Positions 18,901 to 28,655 of a stretch of DNA of 64,000 nt are shown here, in pieces (position 1 is the stretch's first letter; each line of letters begins with the position of its first letter). The stretch is from contig NZ_JADOES010000029.1 in assembly GCF_018739885.1 (NCBI RefSeq), positions 1 through 64,000 on the forward strand. Reading direction: 5' to 3'. Origin of the DNA: Leptothoe spongobia TAU-MAC 1115. Its GTDB lineage: Bacteria > Cyanobacteriota > Cyanobacteriia > Phormidesmidales > Phormidesmidaceae. Position numbers and translations under genes: made by a program. Below the pieces are notes generated by a model. The model saw nothing but the letters and a program-made list of their open reading frames with translations, made no database searches and was not told where the DNA came from.

Positions 18901-19963
18901 CAGTGCCACCACCTGTTGTGCCAGAAGCAGCTAAGTCAGCCCCCAGTAGCGCCACCCGATCGCCTAGCAGGTTAAGCTCTCCTCCAACTTGTCCAGTCAC
19001 ACTCAGGTTACCGGCAACGGCGGTAGTCCCTGTATGATCTGGGATGGTCACCCCCTGGAGCGATACGGTACCGTCTGGAGCCACTACAAGTTGGCTTCCT
19101 TGGCTGAGGCTATCACCACCCGTCAATAGCTCTGGCAGTGATGCAATAGACAGCTCTCGATCTGTTGGTAAGAGAGCTAGCTCCATGGTAAGTAAACCAT
19201 TAGCCGAACCGAGGGTAACTATCTGTTGACCTTTGACCGCCCCCAGGGTGACCCGACCACCGGGGGCAGATGCACTGCCCCCATATACGACATTCCCCCC
19301 CAGTAATGTTAAATTTTGGTGTTCATCAACGGCTAAATTGCCCAGGTTAACCACACTGCCGGGCTGGGGTGCGCTAAAGGAAAACTGGGTGGGGTCACCC
19401 ACCAATTGTGAATAGTCATTGGCGTTAAAGATATCGAGCCAGCCATCCTCAAACCCGACTCGATCCGCTGTTGCTGCAGTAAAGCTACCGGTCAAGTTCA
19501 ACTGCGCATTCTGACCAAAGAGAATTCCGGCGGGATTAATCAAATAGAGGTTGGCGTTGCTGTTGCTAACTTGCAAAACGCCATCAATGTAGGAGGCATC
19601 TCCTCCCAGCACCCGTCCCAAGACATTTTGTACCTGGGGGTTGGCCACAAAATTGGCTGTCTGTTGATCGCCCAGCCCGAACTGCTGAAAACTGTGAAAT
19701 AGGTTGGTACCATCCTCAGAAAATTGTCCGCCAGTTACATCAATTTGACTGCCTGTAGAGGTCACAATTGTACTCCCATCGGCTGGGGTGATCGACTGTG
19801 CCAGCAAGACATCGGGCTGAGCCCCGTTACTCAATACGGGTTGGGCTGAGGAAGATCGGATACTTTCAGGTTGTACTGCGATCGCATCAACAGGCTGAAC
19901 CTGAGCATTTTGCGCGATAGTAACTGCAAGGAGGGCAACTGGCAGCATCGAAGAGAACTCCAT
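15995..19963 (-). CDS. TPS-domain (filamentous haemagglutinin N-terminal) exoprotein
   Basis: The gene encodes 1322 residues. A signal-like start (MLPVALLAVTIAQNAQ) leads into the haemagglutination activity / TPS secretion domain at ~60-175, recognised by NLFHSFQQFGLGDQQTANF, GGDASYIDGVLQVSNSNANL and LINPAGILFGQNAQL. Such domains direct export by a two-partner TpsB outer-membrane pore, which is not in the window. The remainder is glycine-, serine- and asparagine-rich beta-helix repeat sequence (GNISITTPGDLTIESGNLSA and similar), ending in an acidic tail. The N-terminus closely parallels that of the fusion protein at 20033-25462. It has no CHAT domain itself, but the CHAT protein follows 12 bases later. 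Probably a surface or secreted adhesin-like partner. Confidence 0.88.
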   Translation of the reverse strand: MEFSSMLPVALLAVTIAQNAQVQPVDAIAVQPESIRSSSAQPVLSNGAQPDVLLAQSITPADGSTIVTSTGSQIDVTGGQFSEDGTNLFHSFQQFGLGDQQTANFVANPQVQNVLGRVLGGDASYIDGVLQVSNSNANLYLINPAGILFGQNAQLNLTGSFTAATADRVGFEDGWLDIFNANDYSQLVGDPTQFSFSAPQPGSVVNLGNLAVDEHQNLTLLGGNVVYGGSASAPGGRVTLGAVKGQQIVTLGSANGLLTMELALLPTDRELSIASLPELLTGGDSLSQGSQLVVAPDGTVSLQGVTIPDHTGTTAVAGNLSVTGQVGGELNLLGDRVALLGADLAASGTTGGGTVRIGGGYQGNDNILNADLTYISPDSTIDVSGGDTGDGGLAIAWADGLTQFYGSIDASGGSQSGQGGFVEISGKNQLVFRGHVDTNAVAGQMGTLLLDPINIVIAAGTGDGDGDSSNTTFQGDVNGVLGQILESDFPGGTVTLFESELEGLSGDTNIILQATNNITLNNLSDNELTFLPGSSTIEFDAGNNFIMDGSDAIATNGRGLIISGNTLTLGSLLTEGGDIDLTGNILLPANATFSTGAGQPGDISIGGSSSNIDRAAGLASLELISGDGNIDLNSMVGQTAALSTFTIQGATVDFFQAISTTNGITITAQDLPSFGNLFGSLDSGGTISISSQGDISSRQDNITAGGNISITTPGDLTIESGNLSATGDISLISGSTAFVSDLPDRALTINAGNQLTLQGTDRLRVQASNNPVSELWTTTGDLILSSNGAIAADASFNAGNNFLTLDLAGNPGDISGTSTDTLISSAGNVSFGDYTGLALKVEAQGSISGGDITIIGPNPALAGGDSDITILNSSPALILRAGGVLQNAPNLPANTVGGTVGGTEFSSTTATTPGNIDVGDIDTTVTFGDGGPVILSATGSVTAGNIDTSTTVFGDPLFPPYFRGGSLDINAGEEVTTQAVTTDGGEITISGTQIKTGSLTAFNEDTNLSNIDPEGRISLTATAGDIEVDNISAGAGGLTIDATERFRAVGETIDFNTGIVSGAEGVVETVVTIKDSPEIIDYLVSEGFDRGDLEGSEATVSIFNNLTVPASVIAYSSNSTTSNISIIHGGVDLPDSATVQIDGGSETYEFAIGPNAGPGLSGDLTGFNPLDPSATVTLFRTGDYTVYDAIPETISGTVGAIIVGNDQNNGQVYSAFLNRPLPPEIDPPTVASSTVVVDPEVDNPVTEDPTSGEETLVAADDPDIENDGNDSLCQPDEVASDLIASRSGEERSGDDFSESCGVPAADTILQIEEDINVAPEAP

Positions 19964-20032
19964 TAATCAAGTAACTTTACTTCAAACAGGGGGCTAGATG
20001 GATGTGGGCAAAGCTGTCTTTAATGGACGAAT

Positions 20033-23000
20033 CTATAATGGGTTAGTTTCTACGGCCCCAATCAGGGTGAATGCGGCCCAAGCTATAGGATCTTCGTACG
20101 TTTGACGGGTAGCCAACATGGCCTGACGCAGCGCTTGGGCATTGTCTAGATGCTGACGTTGGCGATAGAACTCAATCATCAGCTCAGCGGTGGCATTGTC
20201 GGGCACCTGCCACAGGGAAACCATGACATTATTGGCTCCGGCAGCCAAAAAGGAGCGCGATAGGCCAATCACACCATCTCCAGTGATTTTCCCGCGTCCA
20301 GTGTCACAGGCACTGAGGACAACTAAGTCAGCCTGCAGAGACTGGGTGAGAATTTCTTCGGCGGTCAGGAAGCCATCCTGGTCACTAGTGGGAGCCAGGG
20401 CCAGGGAACCTTGCAATGGATTGGATTCGTTAAAGAAGCCATGGGTGGCTAAGTGAATCAGCGATGCAGTGGACAGCTGTTGCTTGATGGTGGTTTCTGT
20501 GGCCGCATTGCCAATCAGCGGCTGGGTGGCTAGCACTTCGGCAATGCCGTTGGCTTCGGTACCGGCATGGGGCAGCGTCTGGAGGCTATCGGTGGGCATG
20601 GGGCTGGGGTTACCCACCACCAGAGGGGGACCGGAGGGGGCATTGTTTGGGTTAGTGAGGCCAAGCACCTGAATGGCGGGGGCTGTCAGAATAGTGTGAT
20701 GTTCGATTAGATAGCTGCCATCCTCAGCCTGGAGGGCAGGAAAGGGCACCAGGAAAAGCTGTTCTTGGGGAATAAACACCACCCGCGCATTGGGGTCGCT
20801 GGGCAGCAGATCGGCAATGGGGTCGATCAGCAGCTGGTGCAGATCCTGCCAGTGCTGGCGTTTCTTGAGCACAGGGGCAAAGGCGGAGGTATTGATCTTG
20901 GCGACTTCGGTCAGGGGCACTACCGGATTGGGTAAATCAAACTCTGGATGGCTGAGGGTGACGGTATCGGCTCTGGGGTCGATAGCGATAACGTTATAGG
21001 GGACGGCATTGGGAGGATCCCCCTGACGACGGACTTGATCGCCGGGGCGAATGGCGAGGGACCGGCTAGTTTCACCTGTGGCAGGGGTGAGTGCGCCTCG
21101 GATGCCGCTGCGATCGCGACTGGTTTCCACCAACTTGACCAATGTGGTTCCCTTGGGTTGCAACTCTGACTTCAGAGCAATCTGCCGTAGGTTGACCTGG
21201 CCGGTAGGCTGCACCACCCAGATATAGAGCTGCACATCCTCTGGCTCAATGGCCGTTTGCACCGACGCACCATGGGGGGCATCGGCCACCTGTTCTCGAA
21301 TGATGGTGTATTCCACCAGGGTGGAATTTTGGGTCTGGGCGATCTGCTTCATCTGCTCGATGGAGGGCGGTGTCACCGGTCCAGACTGGTTGGGGTTCAC
21401 CTCGCCCCTGGCAATCAGCTCCACAAAGGCCCTGGCCCGTCCCCGCTCAGAAATTTCCAGGGCCGTTTCCAGTTTATTTTGGGTGACTAACACTTCTTCC
21501 AGGTTGCGATAGGCCGCCAGCTGAGTTTCAAAGATCGAGACCTTAAAGGCATCGTTGGTGCCCAGGCCCGCCCGGAGGGATTCCCAGATAGAAATGGCGT
21601 TGAGCAGTACCTGTTCTGCCTCGGACAAGCGGTCGAGATATAGTAGCGAATTGCCCATGTTGGTGAGGGCAATGCCTTCGCCCAGCTTGGCTCCCAAGTC
21701 CCGCGCGATCATCCAACTTTGCTCAGCGTAGCCATAGGCCTGATCATAGGCTTGCTGATAGGCATAGGTGGTACTTAAGCCCAACAACAGTTGGGTGGTT
21801 TCCAAATCGTCGCTGAGATCGGTGGCCAGGGTCAGGCCTCGCTCATAGGCGGTAATGGCCCCCTCAAAATTCCCCTGGATCGACCGCGTATGACCCAGGT
21901 TGCCATAGGCCTGCATTTCACCATAGGCGTCATTCACCGCCCGAGAAATATCCAGGCTCTGTAGCTGTTGTTCAGCCGCCCGGTCATACTCTTTTTGCGC
22001 AAAGTAAGCATTACCTAAATTGCGATAGGTAAGGGCTTTCCACTGGGGTGCGGTTTCAATAGACAGTAAGTCTAAACTGCGCTGGTAGTAGTCGATGGCG
22101 GTGCCATAGTCTCCTAATGCGCCGTATACGGCCCCGATGCCACCCAGGGCAATACCTTCCTGGGTGGTGTCCCCCAGTTGTTTTGCTTTTTCAAGCTGTT
22201 GTTCATGGAAGTCCAGGGCCGTTAGGTAATCGCCAATCACAAAGTGAGATACCCCTAGATTATTGAGGGCATAGGTAATCCAGGGGGAATTCTCCTGGGC
22301 GGTGGCCGTGGCGAGATTTTGTTTATGGCAGTTGATCAGACCAGTGTAGACGGTTTCAGTGCGATCGCGGCTTGGAGTAGCCTTCACCGTTTCAGCCTGG
22401 GCCTGACAGTTCTTTAATCCCTCGCTCATAACGTCATCAGCGGGAGACAGTTCCAGCTCATTCTCTGGGGCCAATGCCACTTGTTCCGGCACATCGGGTT
22501 GGTCGGCACTGCCGGGTACATCGGGCTGCTGGCCAGGATCAGGGGGCAGTGCTGTTGGCGGCACGGGGGTGCTGGGGTCAGGCACATCGGGACCACCAGG
22601 ATCTACCTGGATGCCTGGATCCGGGAAAATCCCCCCATTGATTTGGTAATACTCAGTGCTATCGGAAGGGGCTTGAAAACTGCCCAAGCTAGGCCCCGGA
22701 AAACCGCCCGTGAAGATAGAATTCGCGGCAACAATTTGTAAGGGAGGTTCTGGCAACACAGCCCCCATGACAGCTAACTCTTCTAACTGAGGTGATTGGG
22801 CCAGGGACACGCCTTGTAAAAAGACGTTTTCTTCAGGAGTCACTACCTGTAGTGGTAACCGTTCGGCCACACCCAGGGTAGGATCTATTGGTACCAACGT
22901 ATCCGAATCTCTCACATTGATGTTGATCGCCACAGGCTCCGATGTGGACACACCGTCGGTGGCCTGCACGGTCAAGGCTGTGAGCTGGCCGCTGGCATCG

Positions 23001-25462
23001 GTGGTGGGAATAAACTGGAGGGTGTCCGTAGGAGACACCGCATCCCCTGGTTGGACAGCAACACCATTGAGCAGGAGGGTGCCATTGGGGACGGAGGTCA
23101 CCTGCAATGTCGTATTGTCGTTGTTAATATCGGTCACTGCCGGATTTAGGTCGGCCAGGGTAAAGCTGACGGCCTGGTTAACGATACTATCCGATAGCTG
23201 AGAGTCAGCGGCGAGGGTGGGGGGCGTATTGATCGAGGTGATCGTCACCCCCGTTGCCGGATCGATGTTGTCAGTGTCGATACCCCCATTGGGTAAAACG
23301 GGAGAAGTGATGGTTGGCGGATTGGTAGCAGTGAGCGTACCCACAGATACAATGTCTCCTGCCGTGCCATTTTCCGAAGCATCACCAATCTCAAACGGTA
23401 CATTGTTGGGGCCACCATCGTGTTGAATCTGGACAGTGCCGTTACCTCCTCCTCCAACTGCCAAAATAGTGGTATCAGGACTAAACGCTACTGTTTCTGT
23501 CCCCCTAACCGTGCCATTGGCAAGCAAGTTTACATTGCCAGCGCTGCCAGGAAAACTAGTAACGAAGCTGCTGGTGTTAATCGACTCAAAGACAATATCA
23601 CCCTCTGATGTCACGTCAACTTGACCACCCGCAGCGGCTCCGCTAGAGGTATCAATATCCGCCAGTTGTACCCCTGCTCCAGAAACGCTGACAGCCCCAC
23701 CATTGGTATCTATCTGGGTGTCTGGGCTAGCCAATACTCTGCCATTACCACTGTTATCCAAGTCCGCAACAAGTTCAATGTTCAGGCTGCCTATTCCTGA
23801 TTGATCGAGAATACTATCATTCAAAACAATATCGTTAGCAGCTTCTAACCGCAGGGTGGCAACTGGTCCATCTCTTTTTATAATGGTAGCTCCGACCTGT
23901 TGGGTAATATTGCCAGCATCAGAGCCAGTATTACCAGTTGTGAGCGTGACATTGGTTCCATTACCAAGGGCACCATTGATATTCTCCACACCTACTATAC
24001 TGGAGCCTGGTAAACCAATATTGCCAGGGATGATGGTAATGTCGATGGGATCAATTAACCAGAGTCCCCCCTTCCCATTAACCGCACTTGCATTCGGAGT
24101 CTGAGTAACACTGAGGATTGCTCCGGAGGTTTCAATCAAACCGCCATTTCCCGATTGTTGACCACCCTGAGCAGAAAGAAAACCATCTATAGTAGTTAAA
24201 TTATTGCTCCAGGTGATGATGGTACCGCCCTCACCAACCTGAATAGCATCTGCCGAGATAGTTGAATCTTTATCCACCAGAGTAGTGAGAGCATTAGGAA
24301 TAGTCCCTCCACCTTGGTAATCTCCCCCAATCCGCACTGTACCTCCACCCAGATTACCGGAGGCATCCACCCCTGTACCAATGAGTGATAACCGCTCACC
24401 CAAAAGGGCAATTTGTCCCCCTTGTTCTCCGGTTGTACTGACCTGTCCAGCCACCACCGTACTGCCTGGCAACAAGGGCACTGTGGTAGACGCTGTCTGG
24501 ATATTGACAGTGCCATCGGGGGCGGTCACCAACGTCAGTTCGCCAGTCAGTCCATCAGAGACCACTGAGCCGCCTGTCAGTAACTCTGGCAAACTCAGCG
24601 GGGTCAGTGCTTGGGCGTCTTCTGCCATCGCTAGGGGAGAAATTTCCAGCCCCAGTAAATTGTTGTCTGGATTGATGCGGACGCGACTGGCTCCAGTGAC
24701 TGCTAACAGGGTAATCTCACCCTCGGGTGCTAGGAGAGTTCCCCCATTAACCACCTCTCCCCCCAGCAATGTGAGACTTTGGCCTGTATCCACCTCCAAT
24801 GTGCCCAAGTTCAAAATGGTGCCCGGCTGCTCGGCGGTGAAATCAAACTGGTTAGGAGTCCCCAACAAGAGCGAATAGTCTTCGGCAGACAGCACATCCA
24901 GCCAGTTTGCACCAAAGCCAATCCGGTCAGCGGTGGTAGCTGTAAAATCGCCGTTGAGATTCAGAGCGGCATGGTTACCCAAGATAATGCCTGCTGGATT
25001 AATCAGATATAAATTGGCATCACTGCCGCTGACCTGGAGCAATCCATCAATAAAGGAGACATTCCCCCCCGTCACATTCCCCAGAACAGTCTCAATTTCT
25101 GGGTTAGTGATAAAGTTGGCGATCTGGTCCTCACTCAGACCAAATTCGATAAAGCTGTGGAATAAATTTGCCCCATCCCCAGAGACGGCTCCACCTGTGA
25201 TGTCGATTTGATTACCGGTGGGGGCAACAATTGTATCCACATTCGCTGGTGTAATCGCCTGGGCAATTAAAACCTCAGCCTGTTGTCCATCGCTAAACCC
25301 AGGTTGGGGCAACGATGGTTGAGCCCCAGGGAGTTGAATATCTGAGGATAAACTCTTTGGTTCAACCAACAGCTCACTGGAAAGAGTTGTGGGGGAAAGA
25401 CTGACTGCAAGGAGGGCAACTGACAGCATGGTAACAGGTCTCCATTCAGGAAGAGACGACAA
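20033..25462 (-). CDS. fusion of TPS exoprotein domain, TPR repeats and CHAT peptidase
   Basis: The gene encodes 1809 residues with these parts in order: a hydrophobic signal-like start; the TPS secretion domain at ~75-190 (NLFHSFIEFGLSEDQIANF, NLYLINPAGIILGNHAALN); beta-helix repeats to ~800; a cadherin-like module at ~810-920 ending AININVRDSD; a Pro/Asp-rich linker at ~1010-1060; TPRs at ~1085-1400; and a CHAT domain at ~1500-1805 with His1674 (HLATHGFF) and Cys1719 (LSACDTGRG). The last ~700 residues are close to the separate TPR-CHAT protein at 13253-15982 and the first ~400 to the TPS protein at 15995-19963. The fused protein and its two split halves therefore sit side by side. If secretion works, the caspase-like domain would lie outside the cell. 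The gene starts nine bases behind the DUF928 gene. Confidence 0.9.
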   Translation of the reverse strand: MSSLPEWRPVTMLSVALLAVSLSPTTLSSELLVEPKSLSSDIQLPGAQPSLPQPGFSDGQQAEVLIAQAITPANVDTIVAPTGNQIDITGGAVSGDGANLFHSFIEFGLSEDQIANFITNPEIETVLGNVTGGNVSFIDGLLQVSGSDANLYLINPAGIILGNHAALNLNGDFTATTADRIGFGANWLDVLSAEDYSLLLGTPNQFDFTAEQPGTILNLGTLEVDTGQSLTLLGGEVVNGGTLLAPEGEITLLAVTGASRVRINPDNNLLGLEISPLAMAEDAQALTPLSLPELLTGGSVVSDGLTGELTLVTAPDGTVNIQTASTTVPLLPGSTVVAGQVSTTGEQGGQIALLGERLSLIGTGVDASGNLGGGTVRIGGDYQGGGTIPNALTTLVDKDSTISADAIQVGEGGTIITWSNNLTTIDGFLSAQGGQQSGNGGLIETSGAILSVTQTPNASAVNGKGGLWLIDPIDITIIPGNIGLPGSSIVGVENINGALGNGTNVTLTTGNTGSDAGNITQQVGATIIKRDGPVATLRLEAANDIVLNDSILDQSGIGSLNIELVADLDNSGNGRVLASPDTQIDTNGGAVSVSGAGVQLADIDTSSGAAAGGQVDVTSEGDIVFESINTSSFVTSFPGSAGNVNLLANGTVRGTETVAFSPDTTILAVGGGGNGTVQIQHDGGPNNVPFEIGDASENGTAGDIVSVGTLTATNPPTITSPVLPNGGIDTDNIDPATGVTITSINTPPTLAADSQLSDSIVNQAVSFTLADLNPAVTDINNDNTTLQVTSVPNGTLLLNGVAVQPGDAVSPTDTLQFIPTTDASGQLTALTVQATDGVSTSEPVAININVRDSDTLVPIDPTLGVAERLPLQVVTPEENVFLQGVSLAQSPQLEELAVMGAVLPEPPLQIVAANSIFTGGFPGPSLGSFQAPSDSTEYYQINGGIFPDPGIQVDPGGPDVPDPSTPVPPTALPPDPGQQPDVPGSADQPDVPEQVALAPENELELSPADDVMSEGLKNCQAQAETVKATPSRDRTETVYTGLINCHKQNLATATAQENSPWITYALNNLGVSHFVIGDYLTALDFHEQQLEKAKQLGDTTQEGIALGGIGAVYGALGDYGTAIDYYQRSLDLLSIETAPQWKALTYRNLGNAYFAQKEYDRAAEQQLQSLDISRAVNDAYGEMQAYGNLGHTRSIQGNFEGAITAYERGLTLATDLSDDLETTQLLLGLSTTYAYQQAYDQAYGYAEQSWMIARDLGAKLGEGIALTNMGNSLLYLDRLSEAEQVLLNAISIWESLRAGLGTNDAFKVSIFETQLAAYRNLEEVLVTQNKLETALEISERGRARAFVELIARGEVNPNQSGPVTPPSIEQMKQIAQTQNSTLVEYTIIREQVADAPHGASVQTAIEPEDVQLYIWVVQPTGQVNLRQIALKSELQPKGTTLVKLVETSRDRSGIRGALTPATGETSRSLAIRPGDQVRRQGDPPNAVPYNVIAIDPRADTVTLSHPEFDLPNPVVPLTEVAKINTSAFAPVLKKRQHWQDLHQLLIDPIADLLPSDPNARVVFIPQEQLFLVPFPALQAEDGSYLIEHHTILTAPAIQVLGLTNPNNAPSGPPLVVGNPSPMPTDSLQTLPHAGTEANGIAEVLATQPLIGNAATETTIKQQLSTASLIHLATHGFFNESNPLQGSLALAPTSDQDGFLTAEEILTQSLQADLVVLSACDTGRGKITGDGVIGLSRSFLAAGANNVMVSLWQVPDNATAELMIEFYRQRQHLDNAQALRQAMLATRQTYEDPIAWAAFTLIGAVETNPL

Positions 25463-25471
25463 AAAAGAAAA

Positions 25472-26254
25472 CTACTGGGATTCAGATAGGGCAAATGGGT
25501 CCGCTGTTGGACAGTCGGCAAGCAAGCAACATTCGATGGGCATCGCTGCTTGTAGATCCTCTAGCAAGACCATGGGATGAACTAATAGGGCCTGCCAGGC
25601 ATCCTGCCAACTCTCTGCATCAGGGTGTTTCAAACGTTGCAGCAAGAGAGCGTGGACAGCGTCGTACCATAGACCATGCACGGCTAACAGATTTGGTTTC
25701 TCATCGGCTGTGGCATGGGTCAAGGCTGTCTGCAACGCATCGTCAGCCACCTGCCGCACAATCACCCCACCCACCTGTTTAGTGGATTGATTCTGCATCA
25801 GTGCCGTATTAAACTGCTCGCACTCCAGACTCACTTCCCAGCGATACCATTGTCCGGCTTCTAGAGCGGGGGCATCGTCCGGCAGGGTATATAGACTAAT
25901 TCCCGGTCCTTCTATCTCACCAAAATTAGCCGTGTAAAGAATCTCATCGCTGCCCTCATATTTGAGGGTGAATGTGGCCTTTGTTGCGACTTCAGCCACA
26001 TAAATACCAAAGGTGGGGCGTGCTAGTAAGGTCGCTCCCCAATTGGTTTGGGTGGGTTGCACAGCGGTCAAGCCACCACAGAAACCATTGCGGCTGCCTG
26101 CATCTCGGGTATTTGCCGGTGCTCCACGGTTGGGGGGATTGTATTGCAGGGCCAGTCCCGGCAGCCCCAGACTGACCACCGTGCTGAGGATAGTAACAGA
26201 ACTAATGAGCAGTGTTTGAGAAAATGATTTAGTGAGATACGACCGTCGAGACAT
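25472..26254 (-). CDS. DUF928 family exported protein
   Basis: The gene encodes 260 residues. The start MSRRSYLTKSFSQTLLISSV with a following hydrophobic stretch is a likely signal peptide. The body has marks of the cyanobacterial DUF928 family: NRGAPANTRDAGSR, the RPTFGIYVAE region with a beta-sandwich pattern, LPPDAP-like LPDDAPALEAGQWYRW, and a C-terminal helical part with LHGLWYDAVHALL-type sequence. The function of the family is unknown; it is often found next to CHAT and haemagglutinin-type genes. Here it lies between the CHASE2-CHAT gene (69 bases) and the giant fusion (nine bases), so it is probably part of the same exported complex. Confidence 0.85.
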   Translation of the reverse strand: MSRRSYLTKSFSQTLLISSVTILSTVVSLGLPGLALQYNPPNRGAPANTRDAGSRNGFCGGLTAVQPTQTNWGATLLARPTFGIYVAEVATKATFTLKYEGSDEILYTANFGEIEGPGISLYTLPDDAPALEAGQWYRWEVSLECEQFNTALMQNQSTKQVGGVIVRQVADDALQTALTHATADEKPNLLAVHGLWYDAVHALLLQRLKHPDAESWQDAWQALLVHPMVLLEDLQAAMPIECCLLADCPTADPFALSESQ

Positions 26255-26323
26255 GGGTAGATTCCCTCCTCGTATGACTTGTAACTACGTGGGCTGCAGT
26301 GATCTTTCAGGAATGGCCGTGGG

Positions 26324-28651
26324 TCATTCTACTGGGACCGGGTCGGGCTGATGGATGAGGGCTTTTGCGATCGCACCACCACTTCCCCCCCCCAGGGCCA
26401 TCGCACTGGGCACCAACGGTACCCATAGACCCACCAAAAACAGCCACCAACTGATACCGTACAGCGCCAGTGTGGCCATCCCCAGGCTCAATAGCCAAAT
26501 CAGCCATCCCCGTCGTTTAAACGTTAGCCCACAGCCGATTAAAGACCACCCTGCAATCCATAGCCAATCGACCCATAGGGGTGGGGGCTTTAACAACCGT
26601 TGTTCGTCCAGGGCGGCGGCCACCAGATGCTGGATGGTCTGGGCATGGAAATCGATACCGGGGATCGTTTCCTGGGGCCACTGCCCGGCCCCAATGGGAG
26701 TGAGAAAATAATCCGTAGGATTGGAGTTGGGGTCACTCATGCCAATCAGCACCGCATGGTTGTCCAGATTTTCCAACGCTGCCTCACCGGCCAGTAGCTG
26801 GGAGAGGGTAATCCGGTCAGCCACCTGCCCACGGCCATACCGCAACAATATTTGGAACCCCCGAGCATCAAGTCCCTGGTATCCACCGCTGTGAGTTTCA
26901 ACCGGGGTGAGGTTGGCCGCCCCCAGACGCAGATGCTGCTCGTCTATCGTTTCCAGCTGAATCCCCATGGCATCTAGATAATGCAGGGCAATTAGCATGG
27001 CCAGGGAGGTGTGGCTACTGCAAAGGCTGTTGGTATCTGGCTGGGCAAACAACAACTGCCGTCGCAAAATGCCATCCGGGTCAATCACCACATTGCTAAA
27101 TCCCACCTGGGTGGCGGGCAGCTGTGGTGGTGGCGCAATCCCCTCCTGGTTACCGCCACCGGCCAGGCCAAAGCGGCATAAAGCCACCACGTTATTCTCC
27201 TGAAACCGTTGCCCCAGGGTGGTCGACGGCGCTACCTCAGGACGGAAAATGTCGAGGCCAATCACCCGTGGTTGATGGGGACTGAGCTGATCGATGGCCT
27301 GGGCCAGCACCTGATCGGGCAGAGGATAGCCGTAGGTGTTGACGTCTTCCTTGGTAGCTTCCACCAGGAGGACGCGCTGATCGACCATTTGCGCAGGCTG
27401 CTGCCGCATCAGCTGATCGTAGGCGGCTAGTTCTGACCGTTGCAAGATACCGGTCCAGCGGAGAATACCTACACTGGCCGTGACCACCGCACTGATGGCC
27501 AATAGGGATTTGATCGGTAGCCCACCCACCTGTGGCCTCAGAATGGGACGCTGGGCGGTGGTGGTCTCCGGTACCGTTATCAACTGAGACCAACGTTTAG
27601 GCAGGACCGGATTCACCTGGAAAATGATCGGTAGCCAGCTGGCGCAGGGAAAGCGATCTTCGAGACCCTGCAGTCGCTCTCTGGCCTGTCGAGCTGATAG
27701 ATAGAGCGATTCGCCGGTCACATAGGCGTCTAAAAAGTACTTTAAAAAGGTCTGGGCCACCCGGTCGGGAATGGGTTCTCGCATCAGGATCATTTGCGGC
27801 AATCCTAGGGGAGCCAATGCATTGGCCAAGCCCAGACCATCACAGGCATTAAAAATAGCTAACTGCAGTCCCTGTCTCACAGCCTCACGCAGACCGTACT
27901 TAAGTTCTTCCAGGGTGAGACTTTCCTGGGGGTTAATAAAAATTTTGCCTGCTCCGGCCTCGGTGCGTCCATGGCCCGCAAAAAAGAGTAAATCCCAGGG
28001 CTGTTCCCACAGCTGCTCCGTGATCCGTTGTCGCTGGGGTTCGACCAAAAATGTCACATCTGCACCGGGAATCGCCTCTAGGAGCTGACGATCGGCGGCT
28101 ACATCAATGCCGTTACTGTCGCCTAAAATGGCGAGAATCTTGACGGTTGAGTGACGGACGGGGCGATCTTCTAGGCGCTTGAGGGTGGGGGTACCCAGGG
28201 CAATTTCAATTTGGGGATAGCGGTCGATTACATCCCACAGATGCCAGGGTAAATGTTGTAGGTGGGGATTAGTAGTACGAATGACTAGCCGTACAGTGTC
28301 TGTGGGACTGAGTTCTTCCCGTAGGGGCTGATCGATGGGGGTAAATGGGTCGGATAACAGCCAGGTTTTAAGCTGATTGCCCAGATTAATGGCCTCTTGC
28401 TGACAGGTCTCAACCGTATGTAGCGACCCCACATAGGTAATCTCCACAGGCTGGATGCGCGACGGGGTATCTAGCAAGCGATAGCTGTCTTGCCACTTAT
28501 GCAGCTGTTGCAGCAGAGCGGGATTGGGGGGTAAAGAGCCAATCGCCTCGATATCAGGGCGGGAGCCGTCTTCGCCGATCTCCAGGAGAACATGAAAGCC
28601 GTTGGATTCCAGATCTCCTTCTAGTTTTAGGGTGACGAGTTTCTCTGTCAT
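26324..28651 (-). CDS. CHAT-CHASE2 membrane protein
   Basis: The gene encodes 775 residues. The N-terminal half contains a CHAT peptidase domain with His227 in FFAGHGRTEAG and Cys270 in AIFNACDGLGLA. A membrane segment at ~388-403 leads into a CHASE2 extracellular sensor domain at ~405-665 (RVLLVEATKEDVNTYGYPL, PRVIGLDIFRP, IGMSDPNSNPTDYFLTP). Two to three membrane segments follow at ~690-755. Thus an outside sensor is coupled to a caspase-like inner domain. It starts almost directly behind the DUF1822 gene. It probably detects the signal for the cluster, with the CHAT domain as output; substrate and ligand are unknown. Confidence 0.9.
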   Translation of the reverse strand: MTEKLVTLKLEGDLESNGFHVLLEIGEDGSRPDIEAIGSLPPNPALLQQLHKWQDSYRLLDTPSRIQPVEITYVGSLHTVETCQQEAINLGNQLKTWLLSDPFTPIDQPLREELSPTDTVRLVIRTTNPHLQHLPWHLWDVIDRYPQIEIALGTPTLKRLEDRPVRHSTVKILAILGDSNGIDVAADRQLLEAIPGADVTFLVEPQRQRITEQLWEQPWDLLFFAGHGRTEAGAGKIFINPQESLTLEELKYGLREAVRQGLQLAIFNACDGLGLANALAPLGLPQMILMREPIPDRVAQTFLKYFLDAYVTGESLYLSARQARERLQGLEDRFPCASWLPIIFQVNPVLPKRWSQLITVPETTTAQRPILRPQVGGLPIKSLLAISAVVTASVGILRWTGILQRSELAAYDQLMRQQPAQMVDQRVLLVEATKEDVNTYGYPLPDQVLAQAIDQLSPHQPRVIGLDIFRPEVAPSTTLGQRFQENNVVALCRFGLAGGGNQEGIAPPPQLPATQVGFSNVVIDPDGILRRQLLFAQPDTNSLCSSHTSLAMLIALHYLDAMGIQLETIDEQHLRLGAANLTPVETHSGGYQGLDARGFQILLRYGRGQVADRITLSQLLAGEAALENLDNHAVLIGMSDPNSNPTDYFLTPIGAGQWPQETIPGIDFHAQTIQHLVAAALDEQRLLKPPPLWVDWLWIAGWSLIGCGLTFKRRGWLIWLLSLGMATLALYGISWWLFLVGLWVPLVPSAMALGGGSGGAIAKALIHQPDPVPVE

Positions 28652-28655
28652 GGTT

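Noticed and set aside
16158..19415. Many plus-strand frames opposite the TPS-domain genes
   Set aside because: They are antisense shadows of repetitive Gly/Ser/Asn-rich coding sequence and mirror its period.
26355..28088. Plus-strand frames opposite the CHAT-CHASE2 gene
   Set aside because: Shadows of a clearly coding minus-strand gene with conserved catalytic residues.
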